64,000 nucleotides of DNA from Clostridia bacterium (GTDB taxonomy: Bacteria; Bacillota; Clostridia; Oscillospirales; Acutalibacteraceae). The position numbers and the translations under genes are program-made. Every line of letters begins with the position of its first letter. Positions within the stretch are counted from its first letter, which is position 1. The stretch is from NCBI GenBank assembly GCA_017516965.1, contig JAFXAP010000015.1:62001-126000 (forward strand), read 5' to 3'. Positions 52,529-61,769 of the stretch are shown in pieces. A model generated the notes under the pieces. It was not told the origin of the DNA, did no database searches, and saw only the letters and a list, made by a program, of their open reading frames with translations.

Positions 52529-52567
52529 TTGCCTTTTTGTCACCAAAAAATAACTTTGGTGATAATC

Positions 52568-52951
52568 TTGAAAAACAAAAAATGTAATTTAATAATGTTT
52601 TTTATTGGCGGTATATGTTACGCTGTTATAGAAATATTGTGGCGCGGGCGCACACACTGGTCTATGATGATTGCAGGCGGAATATCTTTTTTAGGGCTTT
52701 CTAAAATATCAAAACACTTTAAAAAATCTTGTCTTTTTGTAAAAGCGCTTGTCGGCAGTGCGTTTATTACCACCGTTGAATTTATATTTGGCTTGTTATT
52801 TAACATTATTTTAAAGCGCAAGGTTTGGGACTACAGTCATATGCCTTTTAACCTATGCGGACAAATTTGCGCTTTGTATTCGTTTTTTTGGTTAATATTA
52901 AGTTTTATATCTATTCCTATATCTGATAAAATTGTAAACAAAATGAGGTGA
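52568..52951 (+). CDS. Putative ABC-transporter permease-like membrane protein (CmpB family)
   Basis: A 127-aa integral membrane protein with four predicted helices. The N-terminal segment MFFIGGICYAVIEILWRGRTHWSMMIAGG contains the E-x-x-x-R and HWSM pattern of the CmpB/putative ABC transporter type IV family (PF06541). The start is taken as TTG at 52568 after TTTGGTGAT; an earlier in-frame codon at 52529 has no ribosome binding site. The function of the family is not established. Confidence 0.7.
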   Translation: MKNKKCNLIMFFIGGICYAVIEILWRGRTHWSMMIAGGISFLGLSKISKHFKKSCLFVKALVGSAFITTVEFIFGLLFNIILKRKVWDYSHMPFNLCGQICALYSFFWLILSFISIPISDKIVNKMR

Positions 52952-52956
52952 AACAA

Positions 52957-54084
52957 GTGGACTTTTTGCGTAGAACCTGGGTTGAGATAGATACCGACGC
53001 CCTTGTACATAATTTTAATATTATAAAAAAAGCTACAAACACACCCGTTTGTGCAGTTGTAAAGGCTAATGCTTATGGTCACGGTGTAGATATTGTAGCG
53101 CCTGTTTTGCAAAACGCGGGCGCTGATAGTTTTGCTGTGTCTAATATTAATGAAGCTATTAAGCTTCGCGAACTGGGCATTACAAAACCAATTTTGATTT
53201 TAGGCTATACCCCTTGCGAATTTACGGAGGAGCTACAAAAGCACAATATTTCACAATGCATATATTCTTTAGATTATGCGCGTGAGTTATCTGACGAAGC
53301 CAAACGCATAAACGCAACCATAAAAATTCACCTTAAACTTGACACGGGTATGTCTCGCATCGGTTTCGACTGTAGAAATGAAGATTTATGCGGTATAAAC
53401 GATGCCATAGTTGCGGCAAAACTTGACGGTTTTGCGTTAGAGGGTGTGTTTACCCACTTTGCCGTATCAGATAGAACTGAGGCTCAGGAAGACGGCTTTA
53501 CCGACTCGCAATACACACGTTTTGAAAAGGCTGTTAAACTGCTAAAGTCAAGTGGACTTACAGTACCAATAAGTCATTGTTGCAATTCGGCGGCGCTTCT
53601 TATAGATGATGACAAGCACTTTGATATGTGCCGAGCGGGTATTATTCTTTACGGTCTTACCCCGTCATCCGACCTTGACTTACCGTACGATTTAATGCCT
53701 GTTATGCAGTTTAAATCAATCGTATCTCAGGTTAAAACCATACGCAAAGGCGATACCGTAAGTTACGGCAGAACCTTTACAGCGCAAAAAGATATGACCG
53801 TTGCCACTATAAGCGCCGGTTATGCCGACGGTTACCCAAGATTACTTTCAAATAAGGCTCACGTTTTAATTAACGGATGTCCTGCCAAGATTATCGGTCG
53901 CGTTTGTATGGACCAATTTTGCGTCGATGTTACAAATATCGATAACGTAAAACGCGGTGATGAGGTTTTGCTTTGGGGTAAAGAACTTGCAGTCGAAAAG
54001 TTTGCCGATATGATAGGCACTATAAATTATGAACTTGTTTGCGGTGTTTCTAGCCGTGTTATAAGAATAAAAAAAGGGCAGTAA
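52957..54084 (+). CDS. alr: Alanine racemase
   Basis: PLP enzyme that makes D-alanine for peptidoglycan. The 375-aa protein has the PLP lysine in VVKANAYGHG near residue 33, the catalytic Tyr in VSYGRTF near 265, and DTGMSRIGF. The start is GTG at 52957, 6 nt after GAGGTG; the GTG at 52948 lies within that site. It begins just after the membrane protein gene stop. An alr terminator follows. Confidence 0.96.
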   Translation: MDFLRRTWVEIDTDALVHNFNIIKKATNTPVCAVVKANAYGHGVDIVAPVLQNAGADSFAVSNINEAIKLRELGITKPILILGYTPCEFTEELQKHNISQCIYSLDYARELSDEAKRINATIKIHLKLDTGMSRIGFDCRNEDLCGINDAIVAAKLDGFALEGVFTHFAVSDRTEAQEDGFTDSQYTRFEKAVKLLKSSGLTVPISHCCNSAALLIDDDKHFDMCRAGIILYGLTPSSDLDLPYDLMPVMQFKSIVSQVKTIRKGDTVSYGRTFTAQKDMTVATISAGYADGYPRLLSNKAHVLINGCPAKIIGRVCMDQFCVDVTNIDNVKRGDEVLLWGKELAVEKFADMIGTINYELVCGVSSRVIRIKKGQ

Positions 54085-54112
54085 TACCAAGGGGTATTGC
54101 TGCCTTTTTTGT
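54070..54112 (+). terminator. Terminator of alr
   Basis: A long stem with one bulge between A-run 54070-54075 and T-run 54105-54110, overlapping the alr stop region. Confidence 0.8.
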
Positions 54113-54129
54113 TAGAAAGGGTTTTTATT

Positions 54130-55623
54130 TTGAAAAAATATATTCTCACTCTTGATGAAGGTACAACGAGCGCCAGAGCTATTGTTTTTGACCAATACGG
54201 TAATGTTATATCACTTGCGCAGAACGAATTCACTCAAATATACCCTGCCCCATCTTTTGTAGAACATGATCCAATTGAAATTTTATCAGCGCAATATTCT
54301 GCAATAACCGAGTGTATAATAAAATCCGGTATCAAACCTGAAGAAATCTCTTGCGTAGGAATTACAAATCAGCGTGAAACTGTTGTGGTATGGAATAAAC
54401 TCACAGGAGAACCTATATATAACGCTATTGTGTGGCAATGCCGACGCACAGCGCCTCTTTGTGAAAAACTAAAATCCCTTGGGCTTGAAGAATATATCGC
54501 AAACACAACCGGTCTTAAAATAGATGCCTATTTCAGTGCTACAAAAATAAAATGGATTCTTGATAACGTTACCGGTGCGCGTGAAGCTGCAAACCGCGGA
54601 GAACTGCTTTTCGGTACCATTGACACTTGGCTTATGTGGAAATTATCAAACGGTAAAATTTATGCTACCGACCAAACAAATGCCTCACGCACAATGCTTT
54701 ATGATATACATAATTTGTGTTGGGACAAAAAACTGTTAGATATTTTCGATATTCCAGAAAGTATGCTACCTACCGTTAAAAAAAGCGGAAGCATTTACGG
54801 TAAAATTGACATTATGGGCGCACAACTTACTGTATGTGGTGTGGCAGGTGATCAGCAGTCAGCCCTGTTTGGTCAGCATTGTGTAAACAAAGGTGATGTC
54901 AAAAACACCTATGGCACAGGCTGTTTTTTACTTATGAATACAGGAAACACTGCTGTTAAAAGCCAGAATGAGTTGCTTACTACCATTGCCGCAACAACCG
55001 AAAAACAAGCGGTGGAATACGCACTTGAAGGCAGTGTGTTTATTGGTGGCGCTGTTATACAGTGGTTGCGCGACGAACTTAACCTTATTGAAAATGCCGC
55101 CGAAAGCGAGGCTTGCGCCAACTCAGTAGAAGACAGCGCTGGGGTATATATCGTACCCGCCTTCGCAGGACTTGGAGCTCCTTACTGGGATATGTACGCT
55201 AAAGGTACTATATGTGGACTAACCCGAGGAGCAGGAAAAAATCATATTATCAGAGCTGCGCTCGAATCAATTGCATACCAGACAAACGACCTTATCACAG
55301 CCATGCAAAACGATGCCGGTGTTACGGTTAAAAGTCTTAAAGCCGACGGAGGCGCCGCTAGAAACCGATTTTTAATGCAGTTTCAGGCCGATATATCAAA
55401 TACAAATGTAATATGCCCCAATAATTCCGAGGCAACCGCTCTGGGTGCCGCATTACTTGCAGGTATTACTGCGGGTATTATCGACCAAAAAAACACCTGC
55501 ATTAATTCTACCGCTATGACCTTTACACCAAATATGTCTGAGGCTAAACGGCAAAAAAGCTTACAAGGGTGGAATCGTGCTATCAAAAGCACCATCTCTT
55601 TCACAAAGGAGGAAAAACTATGA
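54130..55623 (+). CDS. glpK: Glycerol kinase
   Basis: ATP-dependent phosphorylation of glycerol to glycerol-3-phosphate. The 497-aa FGGY kinase has [16 protein letters not shown] at the start, [12 protein letters not shown] near residue 78, the ATP-binding [10 protein letters not shown] and the FGGY-type signature [19 protein letters not shown]. The start is TTG at 54130 behind GAAAGGG. It overlaps the next gene by 4 bp (ATGA), so glycerol released by that hydrolase may be fed to this kinase. No glpF is visible. Confidence 0.96.
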   Translation: MKKYILTLDEGTTSARAIVFDQYGNVISLAQNEFTQIYPAPSFVEHDPIEILSAQYSAITECIIKSGIKPEEISCVGITNQRETVVVWNKLTGEPIYNAIVWQCRRTAPLCEKLKSLGLEEYIANTTGLKIDAYFSATKIKWILDNVTGAREAANRGELLFGTIDTWLMWKLSNGKIYATDQTNASRTMLYDIHNLCWDKKLLDIFDIPESMLPTVKKSGSIYGKIDIMGAQLTVCGVAGDQQSALFGQHCVNKGDVKNTYGTGCFLLMNTGNTAVKSQNELLTTIAATTEKQAVEYALEGSVFIGGAVIQWLRDELNLIENAAESEACANSVEDSAGVYIVPAFAGLGAPYWDMYAKGTICGLTRGAGKNHIIRAALESIAYQTNDLITAMQNDAGVTVKSLKADGGAARNRFLMQFQADISNTNVICPNNSEATALGAALLAGITAGIIDQKNTCINSTAMTFTPNMSEAKRQKSLQGWNRAIKSTISFTKEEKL

Positions 55624-56537
55624 ATTTTACGGTAGTTGACAAAAAGATTTTATCAAGTGACCAAACCAATACTCTTTCGGGCATTATGTACATTCCAAAT
55701 GGCAAAATCAGCGGTATTTTTCACCTTGTGCACGGTATGACTGAATATATTAATCGGTATGACCCGTTGTTTTCTGCTATTGCAAGTGCAGGTTATCTTT
55801 GTGTTGGTTTTGACAACTTAGGGCACGGAAACACCGCGCAAGAAGCAGATTTAGGCTTTATAGCGCGAAAAGACGGTTGGAGTTATATGGTAGATGACGT
55901 AAAACTTTTTGCTGATAGTATAAAAAAAGACTACCCTGATTTGCCCTATGTTTTGATGGGGCACAGTATGGGTTCGTTTATTACACGTATAGCCGTATCG
56001 CGTTACAATGACCTTGCCGATAAATACATTTGTTGCGGCACGGCAGGTAGCAATCCGGCAGCAGACGCAGGACTAATTCTTTGCAGTATTATAAAGTATT
56101 TTCGTGGCGAGCGCGCTATATCACCTTTTTTAGAAAATATTGCTTTTGGTTCATATAACAAGCGTTTTGAAGGCGAAACAAAATATGAATGGCTCACCAA
56201 AGACCGAGATATAATCAAAAAATATGCTAAAGATAAGTATTGCACCTTCCATTTCACTGTATCGGCGATGCAGGATCTTATGACACTTTTAAAACTCTGC
56301 AATCAAAAAAAGTGTTTTAAAACAACAAAAAAAGATTTACCAATATTACTAATTGCCGGTGATATGGACCCCGTTGGTAATTATGGTAAAGGCGTAAAAC
56401 AAGTTTATGATAATTACAAATCATCAGGAAAAACCGATCTTTCTATGTTTCTTTACGAAAACTGCCGCCACGAAATACATAATGACACCTGCCGTGAGCA
56501 AGTGACCGAAGATATTTTAAAATTTATAGTTAAGTAA
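55620..56537 (+). CDS. Alpha/beta hydrolase, lysophospholipase/monoacylglycerol lipase-like
   Basis: A 305-aa serine hydrolase with no signal peptide. The oxyanion-region motif [17 protein letters not shown] and nucleophile elbow [10 protein letters not shown] (Ser near residue 111) place it in the monoacylglycerol lipase/lysophospholipase (PldB-like) group; the acid AGDMDPVG and the catalytic His in CRHEIH are near 260 and 290. Coupling with glpK suggests it releases glycerol from lipid, which is inference. The ATG at 55620 follows AAGGAGGAAAAACT. Confidence 0.88.
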   Translation: MNFTVVDKKILSSDQTNTLSGIMYIPNGKISGIFHLVHGMTEYINRYDPLFSAIASAGYLCVGFDNLGHGNTAQEADLGFIARKDGWSYMVDDVKLFADSIKKDYPDLPYVLMGHSMGSFITRIAVSRYNDLADKYICCGTAGSNPAADAGLILCSIIKYFRGERAISPFLENIAFGSYNKRFEGETKYEWLTKDRDIIKKYAKDKYCTFHFTVSAMQDLMTLLKLCNQKKCFKTTKKDLPILLIAGDMDPVGNYGKGVKQVYDNYKSSGKTDLSMFLYENCRHEIHNDTCREQVTEDILKFIVK

Positions 56538-56543
56538 AAAAAT

Positions 56544-56575
56544 AAAGACACTGCTGAATTCAGCAGTGTCTTTTA
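56544..56575. terminator. 32-bp palindromic terminator, copy 1
   Basis: A perfect palindrome (24-bp centre) between convergent genes. It is identical over 32 bp to a second copy at 57444-57475, exactly 900 bp away. Confidence 0.85.
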
Positions 56576-56824
56576 CTTTATTTCTTGTTCTAAGCCGTTA
56601 AAAACATCCGAATCAAAAAATTCTTGTATAGTTATGTCTAAGCCATCGCACAACTTTTTAATTGTTGATATATTGGTTCCTTTGTTTCTACCACCTGTAA
56701 TATTGTTTAACGTTGATTGAGTTACACCACTTATGGTAGCAAGCTTATTTATAGTTATATTTCGCTGCATACATAAATCTGCAATTCGCAATTTTACTGC
56801 TTCGCCAATATTCAGTATAATCAC
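56573..56824 (-). CDS. Small XRE-family helix-turn-helix regulator
   Basis: An 83-aa DNA-binding protein. The helix-turn-helix is at residues 22-50 (NITINKLATISGVTQSTLNNITGG), with ISTIKKLCDGLDITIQEFF typical of small XRE regulators. The start is not certain: GTG at 56824 lies in the GGGGTGA ribosome-site-like stretch, and CTG at 56815 is 6 nt from it. It is divergent from a gene of unknown function and shares an A+T-rich control region with it. It may repress both genes. Confidence 0.85.
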   Translation of the reverse strand: MIILNIGEAVKLRIADLCMQRNITINKLATISGVTQSTLNNITGGRNKGTNISTIKKLCDGLDITIQEFFDSDVFNGLEQEIK

Positions 56825-56828
56825 CCCA

Positions 56829-56914
56829 ACTCAGTAATATATTTTTATATTAACCTTTTTGAGTTAAAAAGATTACCTCTTTTGAGTTGATTTTTGTTTT
56901 TAATGTGTTATAAT
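56829..56914. promoter_or_regulatory. Divergent control region with TTTTGAGTT repeats
   Basis: TTTTGAGTT occurs at 56857-56865 and 56880-56888, 23 bp apart, and AACTCA (inverse half) at 56829-56834. The plus-strand promoter is TTGATT (56887-56892) and TATAAT (56909-56914), 16-bp spacing, and overlaps the second repeat. The repeats are candidate operators of the small HTH protein. Confidence 0.5.
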
Positions 56915-56941
56915 ACAATTATGATTAAGGGGGAGGTAAGT

Positions 56942-57439
56942 ATGACAGCGACTTGGGAAATAGAAACACAAATCATACCACAATTTTTAAACGAAAATAA
57001 GGGTAGATTTTTTGAAGATTTATATTCAGACGGTGCTGACTTTTTTTGCCGTATTTTTAACAGTGCTTTCAGGGTATTCTACGATGATGGAAAATTAAAA
57101 AGCACTATACAATATGAGCCATACGAATTTTATATCACAGCAAAACTAATAAACGAAACTGACAGAATTATATATATTGAATTACCCAAACCCAGAAAAT
57201 CAGATTTTTCATATGATATGTATGTAAAGGCATATTTTATACCCTATCGTATAAAAGAAAATGGTATAGAAATATTTGATGCATTTGGTATAGATGCAAT
57301 AAAAGATATGGACACAGGGCTAATTATATGGTACAAGGACTCACAGCATATGATAAGCAATCTAAAATTACCTGTAAGTGTTAATGACAGAGACAGGTTA
57401 ATTGCATTTATGAGTGAATATATTTTTGACCGAATATAA
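56942..57439 (+). CDS. Unknown 165-aa protein in the HTH module
   Basis: I do not recognise a family. The protein is soluble, acidic to neutral, rich in aromatic residues (WEIETQIIPQFL, FYDDGKLKSTIQYEPYEFYITAKL, YDMYVKAYFIPYRI) and predicted to alternate beta strands; it has no signal peptide or membrane helix. The ATG follows GGGGGAGGTAAGT. The gene is A+T-rich with many ATA and AGA codons, unlike gdhA next door. It is divergent from the HTH gene. Small regulator plus unknown partner recalls toxin-antitoxin or phage-like modules, but nothing here proves it. Confidence 0.6.
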   Translation: MTATWEIETQIIPQFLNENKGRFFEDLYSDGADFFCRIFNSAFRVFYDDGKLKSTIQYEPYEFYITAKLINETDRIIYIELPKPRKSDFSYDMYVKAYFIPYRIKENGIEIFDAFGIDAIKDMDTGLIIWYKDSQHMISNLKLPVSVNDRDRLIAFMSEYIFDRI

Positions 57440-57443
57440 ACAA

Positions 57444-57475
57444 AAAGACACTGCTGAATTCAGCAGTGTCTTTTA
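57444..57475. terminator. 32-bp palindromic terminator, copy 2
   Basis: Identical to the 32 bp at 56544-56575. It lies between the unknown gene and convergent gdhA and can end both. Confidence 0.85.
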
Positions 57476-57491
57476 AGTTATACTTTATAAA

Positions 57492-58844
57492 TTAGTATGC
57501 AACGCCCTGAGCGATCATAGCGTCTGCAACCTTTTCAAAGCCGGCTATGTTTGCGCCTGCAATAAGGTCGCCTTCCATACCGTATTTTTTAGCTGCATCC
57601 CAAGAATTTTTGTAGATGTCTGCCATAATCTGATGAAGTTTAGCGTCAACCTCTTCGGCAGTCCAGCTGTAACGCATTGAGTTCTGGCTCATTTCAAGGC
57701 CTGATACTGCAACGCCGCCGGCATTAACAGCCTTTGAAGGAGCAATAACTGTGCCTGCCGCTTTAAGAACCTTGATAGCCTCATCGGTAGAAGGCATATT
57801 AGCAACCTCTGCATAATATTTAACGCCGTTAGCAACAATGTTTTTAGCGTCTTCCTCGCCAACCTCGTTCTGAGTAGCGCAAGGCATAACAACATCAACC
57901 TTTTGCTCCCAAGGACGCTTGCCCGCAAAGAAAGGAACACCAAACTTGTCGGCGTAATCCTGAACCTTGTCACGACCTGATGCGCGCATTTCAAGCATAA
58001 AGTTAAGTTTTTCTTCGGTTACAATACCGTCAGCGTCATAAACATAACCGTCAGGACCTGATATGGTAACAACCTTACCACCAAGTTCTGCAACCTTCAT
58101 TGCAGTACCCCAAGCAACGTTACCAAAACCTGATATTGCAAAGGTTTTACCCTTAACCTCTTCGCCAAATGTTTTGAGCATTTCCTGTACATAGTAAACT
58201 GCGCCAAAACCTGTAGCTTCAGGGCGAATGAGAGAACCGCCGAATGAACGACCTTTACCGGTAAGAACGCCGGTAAACTCGTTGCGAAGACGCTTATACT
58301 GACCGTAAAGGTAACCAACCTCACGTGCGCCTACGCCGATATCACCTGCAGGAACGTCGGTATCTGCGCCGATGTGCTTAGCAAGCTCGGTCATAAAGCT
58401 CTGGCAAAATCTCATAATTTCACCGTCTGAACGGCCACGTGGGTCAAAGTCTGAACCGCCCTTACCGCCGCCCATAGGAAGACCTGTAAGGCTGTTTTTG
58501 AAGGTTTGCTCGAAACCTAAGAACTTCATAATAGAAGCATTAACTGAAGGATGGAAACGAAGACCGCCCTTGTAAGGACCGATTGCAGAGTTAAACTGCA
58601 CACGGAAACCGCGGTTAACCTGAACTGTGCCGTTGTCATCTACCCAAGATACACGGAAGCTAATCATACGCTCAGGTTCTACCATACGCTCGATAACACC
58701 GTGCTTTTCAAATTTTGCATCCTGTGCTACTACTGGTTCAAGTGACTCCAACACGTCACGAACTGCCTGTAAAAATTCAGGCTCGTTGCCGTTACGTTTT
58801 TCAGTATCGGCATAAACTTTGTTCAAATATTCTGATTTAAACAT
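57492..58844 (-). CDS. gdhA: NADP-type glutamate dehydrogenase
   Basis: Assimilates ammonium by reductive amination of 2-oxoglutarate. The 450-aa protein of hexameric class has the substrate lysine motif LPMGGGKGGSDFDP, DVPAGDIGVG, and the Rossmann segment AISGFGNVAWG near residue 235. Length and sequence match the bacterial 450-aa family. The ATG follows GGAGGTAAATAAAA. Confidence 0.96.
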   Translation of the reverse strand: MFKSEYLNKVYADTEKRNGNEPEFLQAVRDVLESLEPVVAQDAKFEKHGVIERMVEPERMISFRVSWVDDNGTVQVNRGFRVQFNSAIGPYKGGLRFHPSVNASIMKFLGFEQTFKNSLTGLPMGGGKGGSDFDPRGRSDGEIMRFCQSFMTELAKHIGADTDVPAGDIGVGAREVGYLYGQYKRLRNEFTGVLTGKGRSFGGSLIRPEATGFGAVYYVQEMLKTFGEEVKGKTFAISGFGNVAWGTAMKVAELGGKVVTISGPDGYVYDADGIVTEEKLNFMLEMRASGRDKVQDYADKFGVPFFAGKRPWEQKVDVVMPCATQNEVGEEDAKNIVANGVKYYAEVANMPSTDEAIKVLKAAGTVIAPSKAVNAGGVAVSGLEMSQNSMRYSWTAEEVDAKLHQIMADIYKNSWDAAKKYGMEGDLIAGANIAGFEKVADAMIAQGVAY

Positions 58845-58968
58845 TTTTATTTACCTCCATAATGAATATATTAGAAAATAATATAATATATACTACTACT
58901 ATTTTTTTTTGCAGTCAATAAAAAATTTCGTATTTTTTATATTTTTTTGCAATTTAACTGCTTTTTTC
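58845..58968. other. Spacer between gdhA and thrS leader
   Basis: A+T-rich sequence containing a possible gdhA promoter with a TTGACT-like box at 58918-58913 on the minus strand and poor -10 spacing. No ORF or other structure is seen. Confidence 0.3.
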
Positions 58969-58997
58969 TTGACAAAAGCAATTAAAATCGTTATTAT
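58969..58997 (+). promoter_or_regulatory. Promoter of thrS
   Basis: TTGACA (58969-58974) and TATTAT (58992-58997), 17-bp spacing, directly before the T-box leader. Confidence 0.7.
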
Positions 58998-59004
58998 GTA
59001 TTAA

Positions 59005-59250
59005 TGTAAAGCGTCGATAAGGACAGTAACCTTATAATCACATCTTTCAAGAGAGTGGCTTCATCGGCTGAAAGGGTCACAAGATGCTATAGGGCGAACA
59101 CCACCTTTGAGCGCTGCGGGGTAACAACCGCAGACGTATCCGCTGCGTTAAGGCGTCAAAAGTGCTGTGTTTTTCACAGAATGTGGGTGGAACCACGGAG
59201 AGTATATTACACTTCGTCCCTAGTTTTCTAGGCGACGAAGTTTTTTTATT
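59005..59250 (+). promoter_or_regulatory. T-box riboswitch of thrS
   Basis: Leader with the conserved T-box sequence GGGTGGAACCACGG at 59185-59198, followed by a terminator (stem near 59210-59240, T-run 59241-59247). Upstream, stem I carries an AGGACAGTAA-like element near 59017 and GAACACCACC at 59096-59105, where a Thr codon (ACA or ACC) could be the specifier. Uncharged tRNA-Thr would favour the antiterminator and raise thrS expression. Confidence 0.9.
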
Positions 59251-59282
59251 TTTAAAACTAAAGCGAAAGGATAAAAAAAGAT

Positions 59283-61082
59283 ATGAAGATTATTTACAAA
59301 GATGGCACCGTCGCAGAAGCCGAGCAGTCACAAGAACTTGAAGTTTTGCGTCACTCTGCCGCACACATTATGGCTCAGGCTGTAAAACGCCTTTACCCTC
59401 ATGCCGATTTTGGCTATGGTCCCGCTACCGAAAAGGGTTTTTATTATGATATTGATCTTGGCGACACCAAACTTTCCGATGAAGATCTCGCTGCTATTGA
59501 AGCTGAAATGAAAAAAATAACAAAAGAAAATCTGCCAATTAGACCTTATGTTATGAATCGCGAAGATGCAGTCAATCATATGCAAGAGCTTGGTGAAAAA
59601 TACAAGGTTGAACATATTGCCGATTTGCCAGAAGACGCCGAAATCAGCTTCTTTAAGCAGGGCGATTATGTAGATATGTGCACAGGTCCACACCTTTGCT
59701 ACACAAAAGCGCTCAAGGCTTTTAAAATCACAGGTCAGTCAGGCGCTTATTGGAAAAATGATAAAAACAACAAGATGCTTACCCGTATTTACGGCACAGC
59801 ATTTAAAACTCAGGACGAACTTGACCAATATCTTAAAATGGTTGAAGAGGCAGAGCGCCGCGACCACAACAAGCTTGGTCGTGAACTTGGCTTCTTTACC
59901 ACCGTTGATTCAATCGGTCAAGGACTACCAATCCTTTTGCCAAAGGGTTCACGCGTAATTCAACTTTTACAGCGTTGGGTTGAAGACGTTGAGCAAGAGC
60001 ACGGTTATCTGCTTACCAAAACACCCCTTATGGCAAAGCGCGACCTTTACCGCATTTCAGGTCACTGGGATCACTACCTTGATGGTATGTTCATTTTGGG
60101 CGACCCACACGACGAAGAAAAAGAATGTCTTGCAATGCGTCCTATGACCTGCCCGTTCCAGTATCAAGTTTTCTTGAATCAGGCTCGTAGCTATCGTGAT
60201 TTACCAATGCGACTTGGTGAAACCTCTACCCTGTTTAGAAACGAAGACTCAGGCGAAATGCACGGTCTTATCCGTGTGCGCCAGTTCACAATCTCTGAGG
60301 GTCACCTTGTGCTTCGCCCAGACCAGTTAGAGCAGGAGTTTGCCGATTGCTTAAGCCTTTGCAAATATTTCCTTGGCACAGTTGGTTTGCTTGAAGACTG
60401 TTCTTTCCGTTTTTCACAATGGGATCCTAACAATACCGATAAATATGAAGGCACTGCTGAACAATGGAATGCGGCTCAGGCTACTATGGAAAAAATTCTT
60501 GACCACTTGGGCGTAGAATATGAAATTGGTGTTGACGAAGCCGCTTTCTACGGACCAAAACTTGATATTCAGTACAAAAACGTTTTTGGCAAAGAGGATA
60601 CCATTGTTACAATTCAGATAGATATGTTGCTTGCTGAAAAGTTTGGTATGTATTACACCGATGCTGACGGTCAGAAGAAACTGCCCTATATCATCCACCG
60701 TACAAGTCTTGGTTGCTATGAGCGCACATTGGCATACCTTATCGAAAAATATGCCGGCGCACTCCCAACCTGGATGTCACCTGAGCAGGTTCGTATTCTT
60801 ACCATTACCGACCGCGCCAATGATTACGCTAACGAAATCAGCGCTCGTTTGTCGGCCAAAAAGTACCGTGTAAGCGTTGACGACAGTCAGAACACACTCA
60901 AATACAAAATCAGAAATGCGCAGCTCGAAAAGGTGCCGTATATGATTATTTTGGGTGATAAAGATATTGAAAATAAAACTGTATCTGTTCGCCACCGTTC
61001 AGGCGAAGACTTAGGTGCTATACCTATGGAACAGTTTGAAAGTATTCTTGCCGATGTAGTTGACAACAAACTTAAAAAGTAA
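59283..61082 (+). CDS. thrS: Threonyl-tRNA synthetase lacking the TGS domain
   Basis: Charges tRNA-Thr. The 599-aa class II enzyme starts at MKIIYKDGTVAEAEQ and reaches the editing domain (LRHSAAHIMAQAV, MCTGPHLC) by residue 25, so most of the usual 60-residue TGS domain is missing. The editing site His and Cys residues, zinc Cys (MRPMTCPF), motif 2 and the C-terminal anticodon-binding domain (VRILTITDRANDYANEI) are intact. The ATG follows AAAGGAT. Shorter ThrS forms exist in some Firmicutes. A T-box upstream controls it. Confidence 0.95.
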   Translation: MKIIYKDGTVAEAEQSQELEVLRHSAAHIMAQAVKRLYPHADFGYGPATEKGFYYDIDLGDTKLSDEDLAAIEAEMKKITKENLPIRPYVMNREDAVNHMQELGEKYKVEHIADLPEDAEISFFKQGDYVDMCTGPHLCYTKALKAFKITGQSGAYWKNDKNNKMLTRIYGTAFKTQDELDQYLKMVEEAERRDHNKLGRELGFFTTVDSIGQGLPILLPKGSRVIQLLQRWVEDVEQEHGYLLTKTPLMAKRDLYRISGHWDHYLDGMFILGDPHDEEKECLAMRPMTCPFQYQVFLNQARSYRDLPMRLGETSTLFRNEDSGEMHGLIRVRQFTISEGHLVLRPDQLEQEFADCLSLCKYFLGTVGLLEDCSFRFSQWDPNNTDKYEGTAEQWNAAQATMEKILDHLGVEYEIGVDEAAFYGPKLDIQYKNVFGKEDTIVTIQIDMLLAEKFGMYYTDADGQKKLPYIIHRTSLGCYERTLAYLIEKYAGALPTWMSPEQVRILTITDRANDYANEISARLSAKKYRVSVDDSQNTLKYKIRNAQLEKVPYMIILGDKDIENKTVSVRHRSGEDLGAIPMEQFESILADVVDNKLKK

Positions 61083-61086
61083 AAAA

Positions 61087-61128
61087 ATTAACCCTCAAGG
61101 AATTCATCCTTGAGGGCGTTTTTTATTT
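61087..61128 (+). terminator. Terminator of thrS
   Basis: An 11-bp stem (61092-61102 with 61106-61116) and T-run, between thrS and the convergent phosphatidyltransferase gene. Confidence 0.8.
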
Positions 61129-61698
61129 CTTTTCTTTTTTTATTGCTTTTACATCAGATTTAGTGTAAAGGAAGGATGACAGTATCATCATACCAACACA
61201 AGCCATCACTAAAATATTAGACACAATTTCAGGAATGTTTACCCACATCATATGTATAAACATTGTTATATACAAAACTACCGTGTTAACCTTGCCGTGC
61301 CATACAGCCGCTACAACGTAGCCCGCCTTTTTTAGTGTGATAAGGTTAAGCGTTGCGGCAAGGATTTCTTTTATTATAAGAATTACAAGCGGTATAAGCA
61401 TTAGCGGAAATTTTGTTACCAAGCAAAACAACACAGTGATTTGGGTTAACTTGTCAGCAACGGCATCAAACGCCTTGCCAAAATCGCTTATCATATTAAA
61501 TTTTCTTGCAATAAAGCCGTCAGCAATATCGGTAGCGCCCGACAGCAAAAAAACTATCGGAGTCCACACAGGATCGTGCTTAAAGCAATAAAGCCAAATT
61601 ATTACCGGAATCAAACAAAGCCTGAAAAAAGAGAGTATGTTTGGTATGGTAACAATCTTTTTCTTATAGCGATTTACTTTTTCGGTTACCGTAACTAT
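61123..61698 (-). CDS. CDP-alcohol phosphatidyltransferase without a standard start codon
   Basis: Membrane enzyme that transfers a phosphatidyl group from CDP-diacylglycerol to an alcohol, probably glycerol-3-phosphate (PgsA-like). The signature DG-x2-AR-x8-G-x3-D-x3-D is complete (DGFIAR..., GKAFDAVAD). The conserved start IPNILSFFRLCLIPVIIW is encoded upstream of the first TTG at 61614, but that frame has no ATG, GTG or TTG between the stop at 61701-61699 and 61614. Possible starts are ATA 61698, GTT 61695 or ACG 61692, all just after AGGAGATGA. A one-base A-run frameshift from an ATG is another possibility. About 191 aa if read from 61698, matching the family. Confidence 0.8.
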   Translation of the reverse strand: MVTVTEKVNRYKKKIVTIPNILSFFRLCLIPVIIWLYCFKHDPVWTPIVFLLSGATDIADGFIARKFNMISDFGKAFDAVADKLTQITVLFCLVTKFPLMLIPLVILIIKEILAATLNLITLKKAGYVVAAVWHGKVNTVVLYITMFIHMMWVNIPEIVSNILVMACVGMMILSSFLYTKSDVKAIKKEKK

Positions 61699-61726
61699 TC
61701 ATCTCCTGAAAAATAATTTATGTATA

Positions 61727-61755
61727 AGTATAATACTTTATTGTAAAAAGGTCAA
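61727..61755 (-). promoter_or_regulatory. Promoter of the phosphatidyltransferase gene
   Basis: Minus-strand TTGACC (61755-61750) and TATACT (61732-61727), 17-bp spacing. Transcription would start near 61720, just before AGGAGATGA. Confidence 0.65.
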
Positions 61756-61769
61756 GTTTCAGTTAACAT

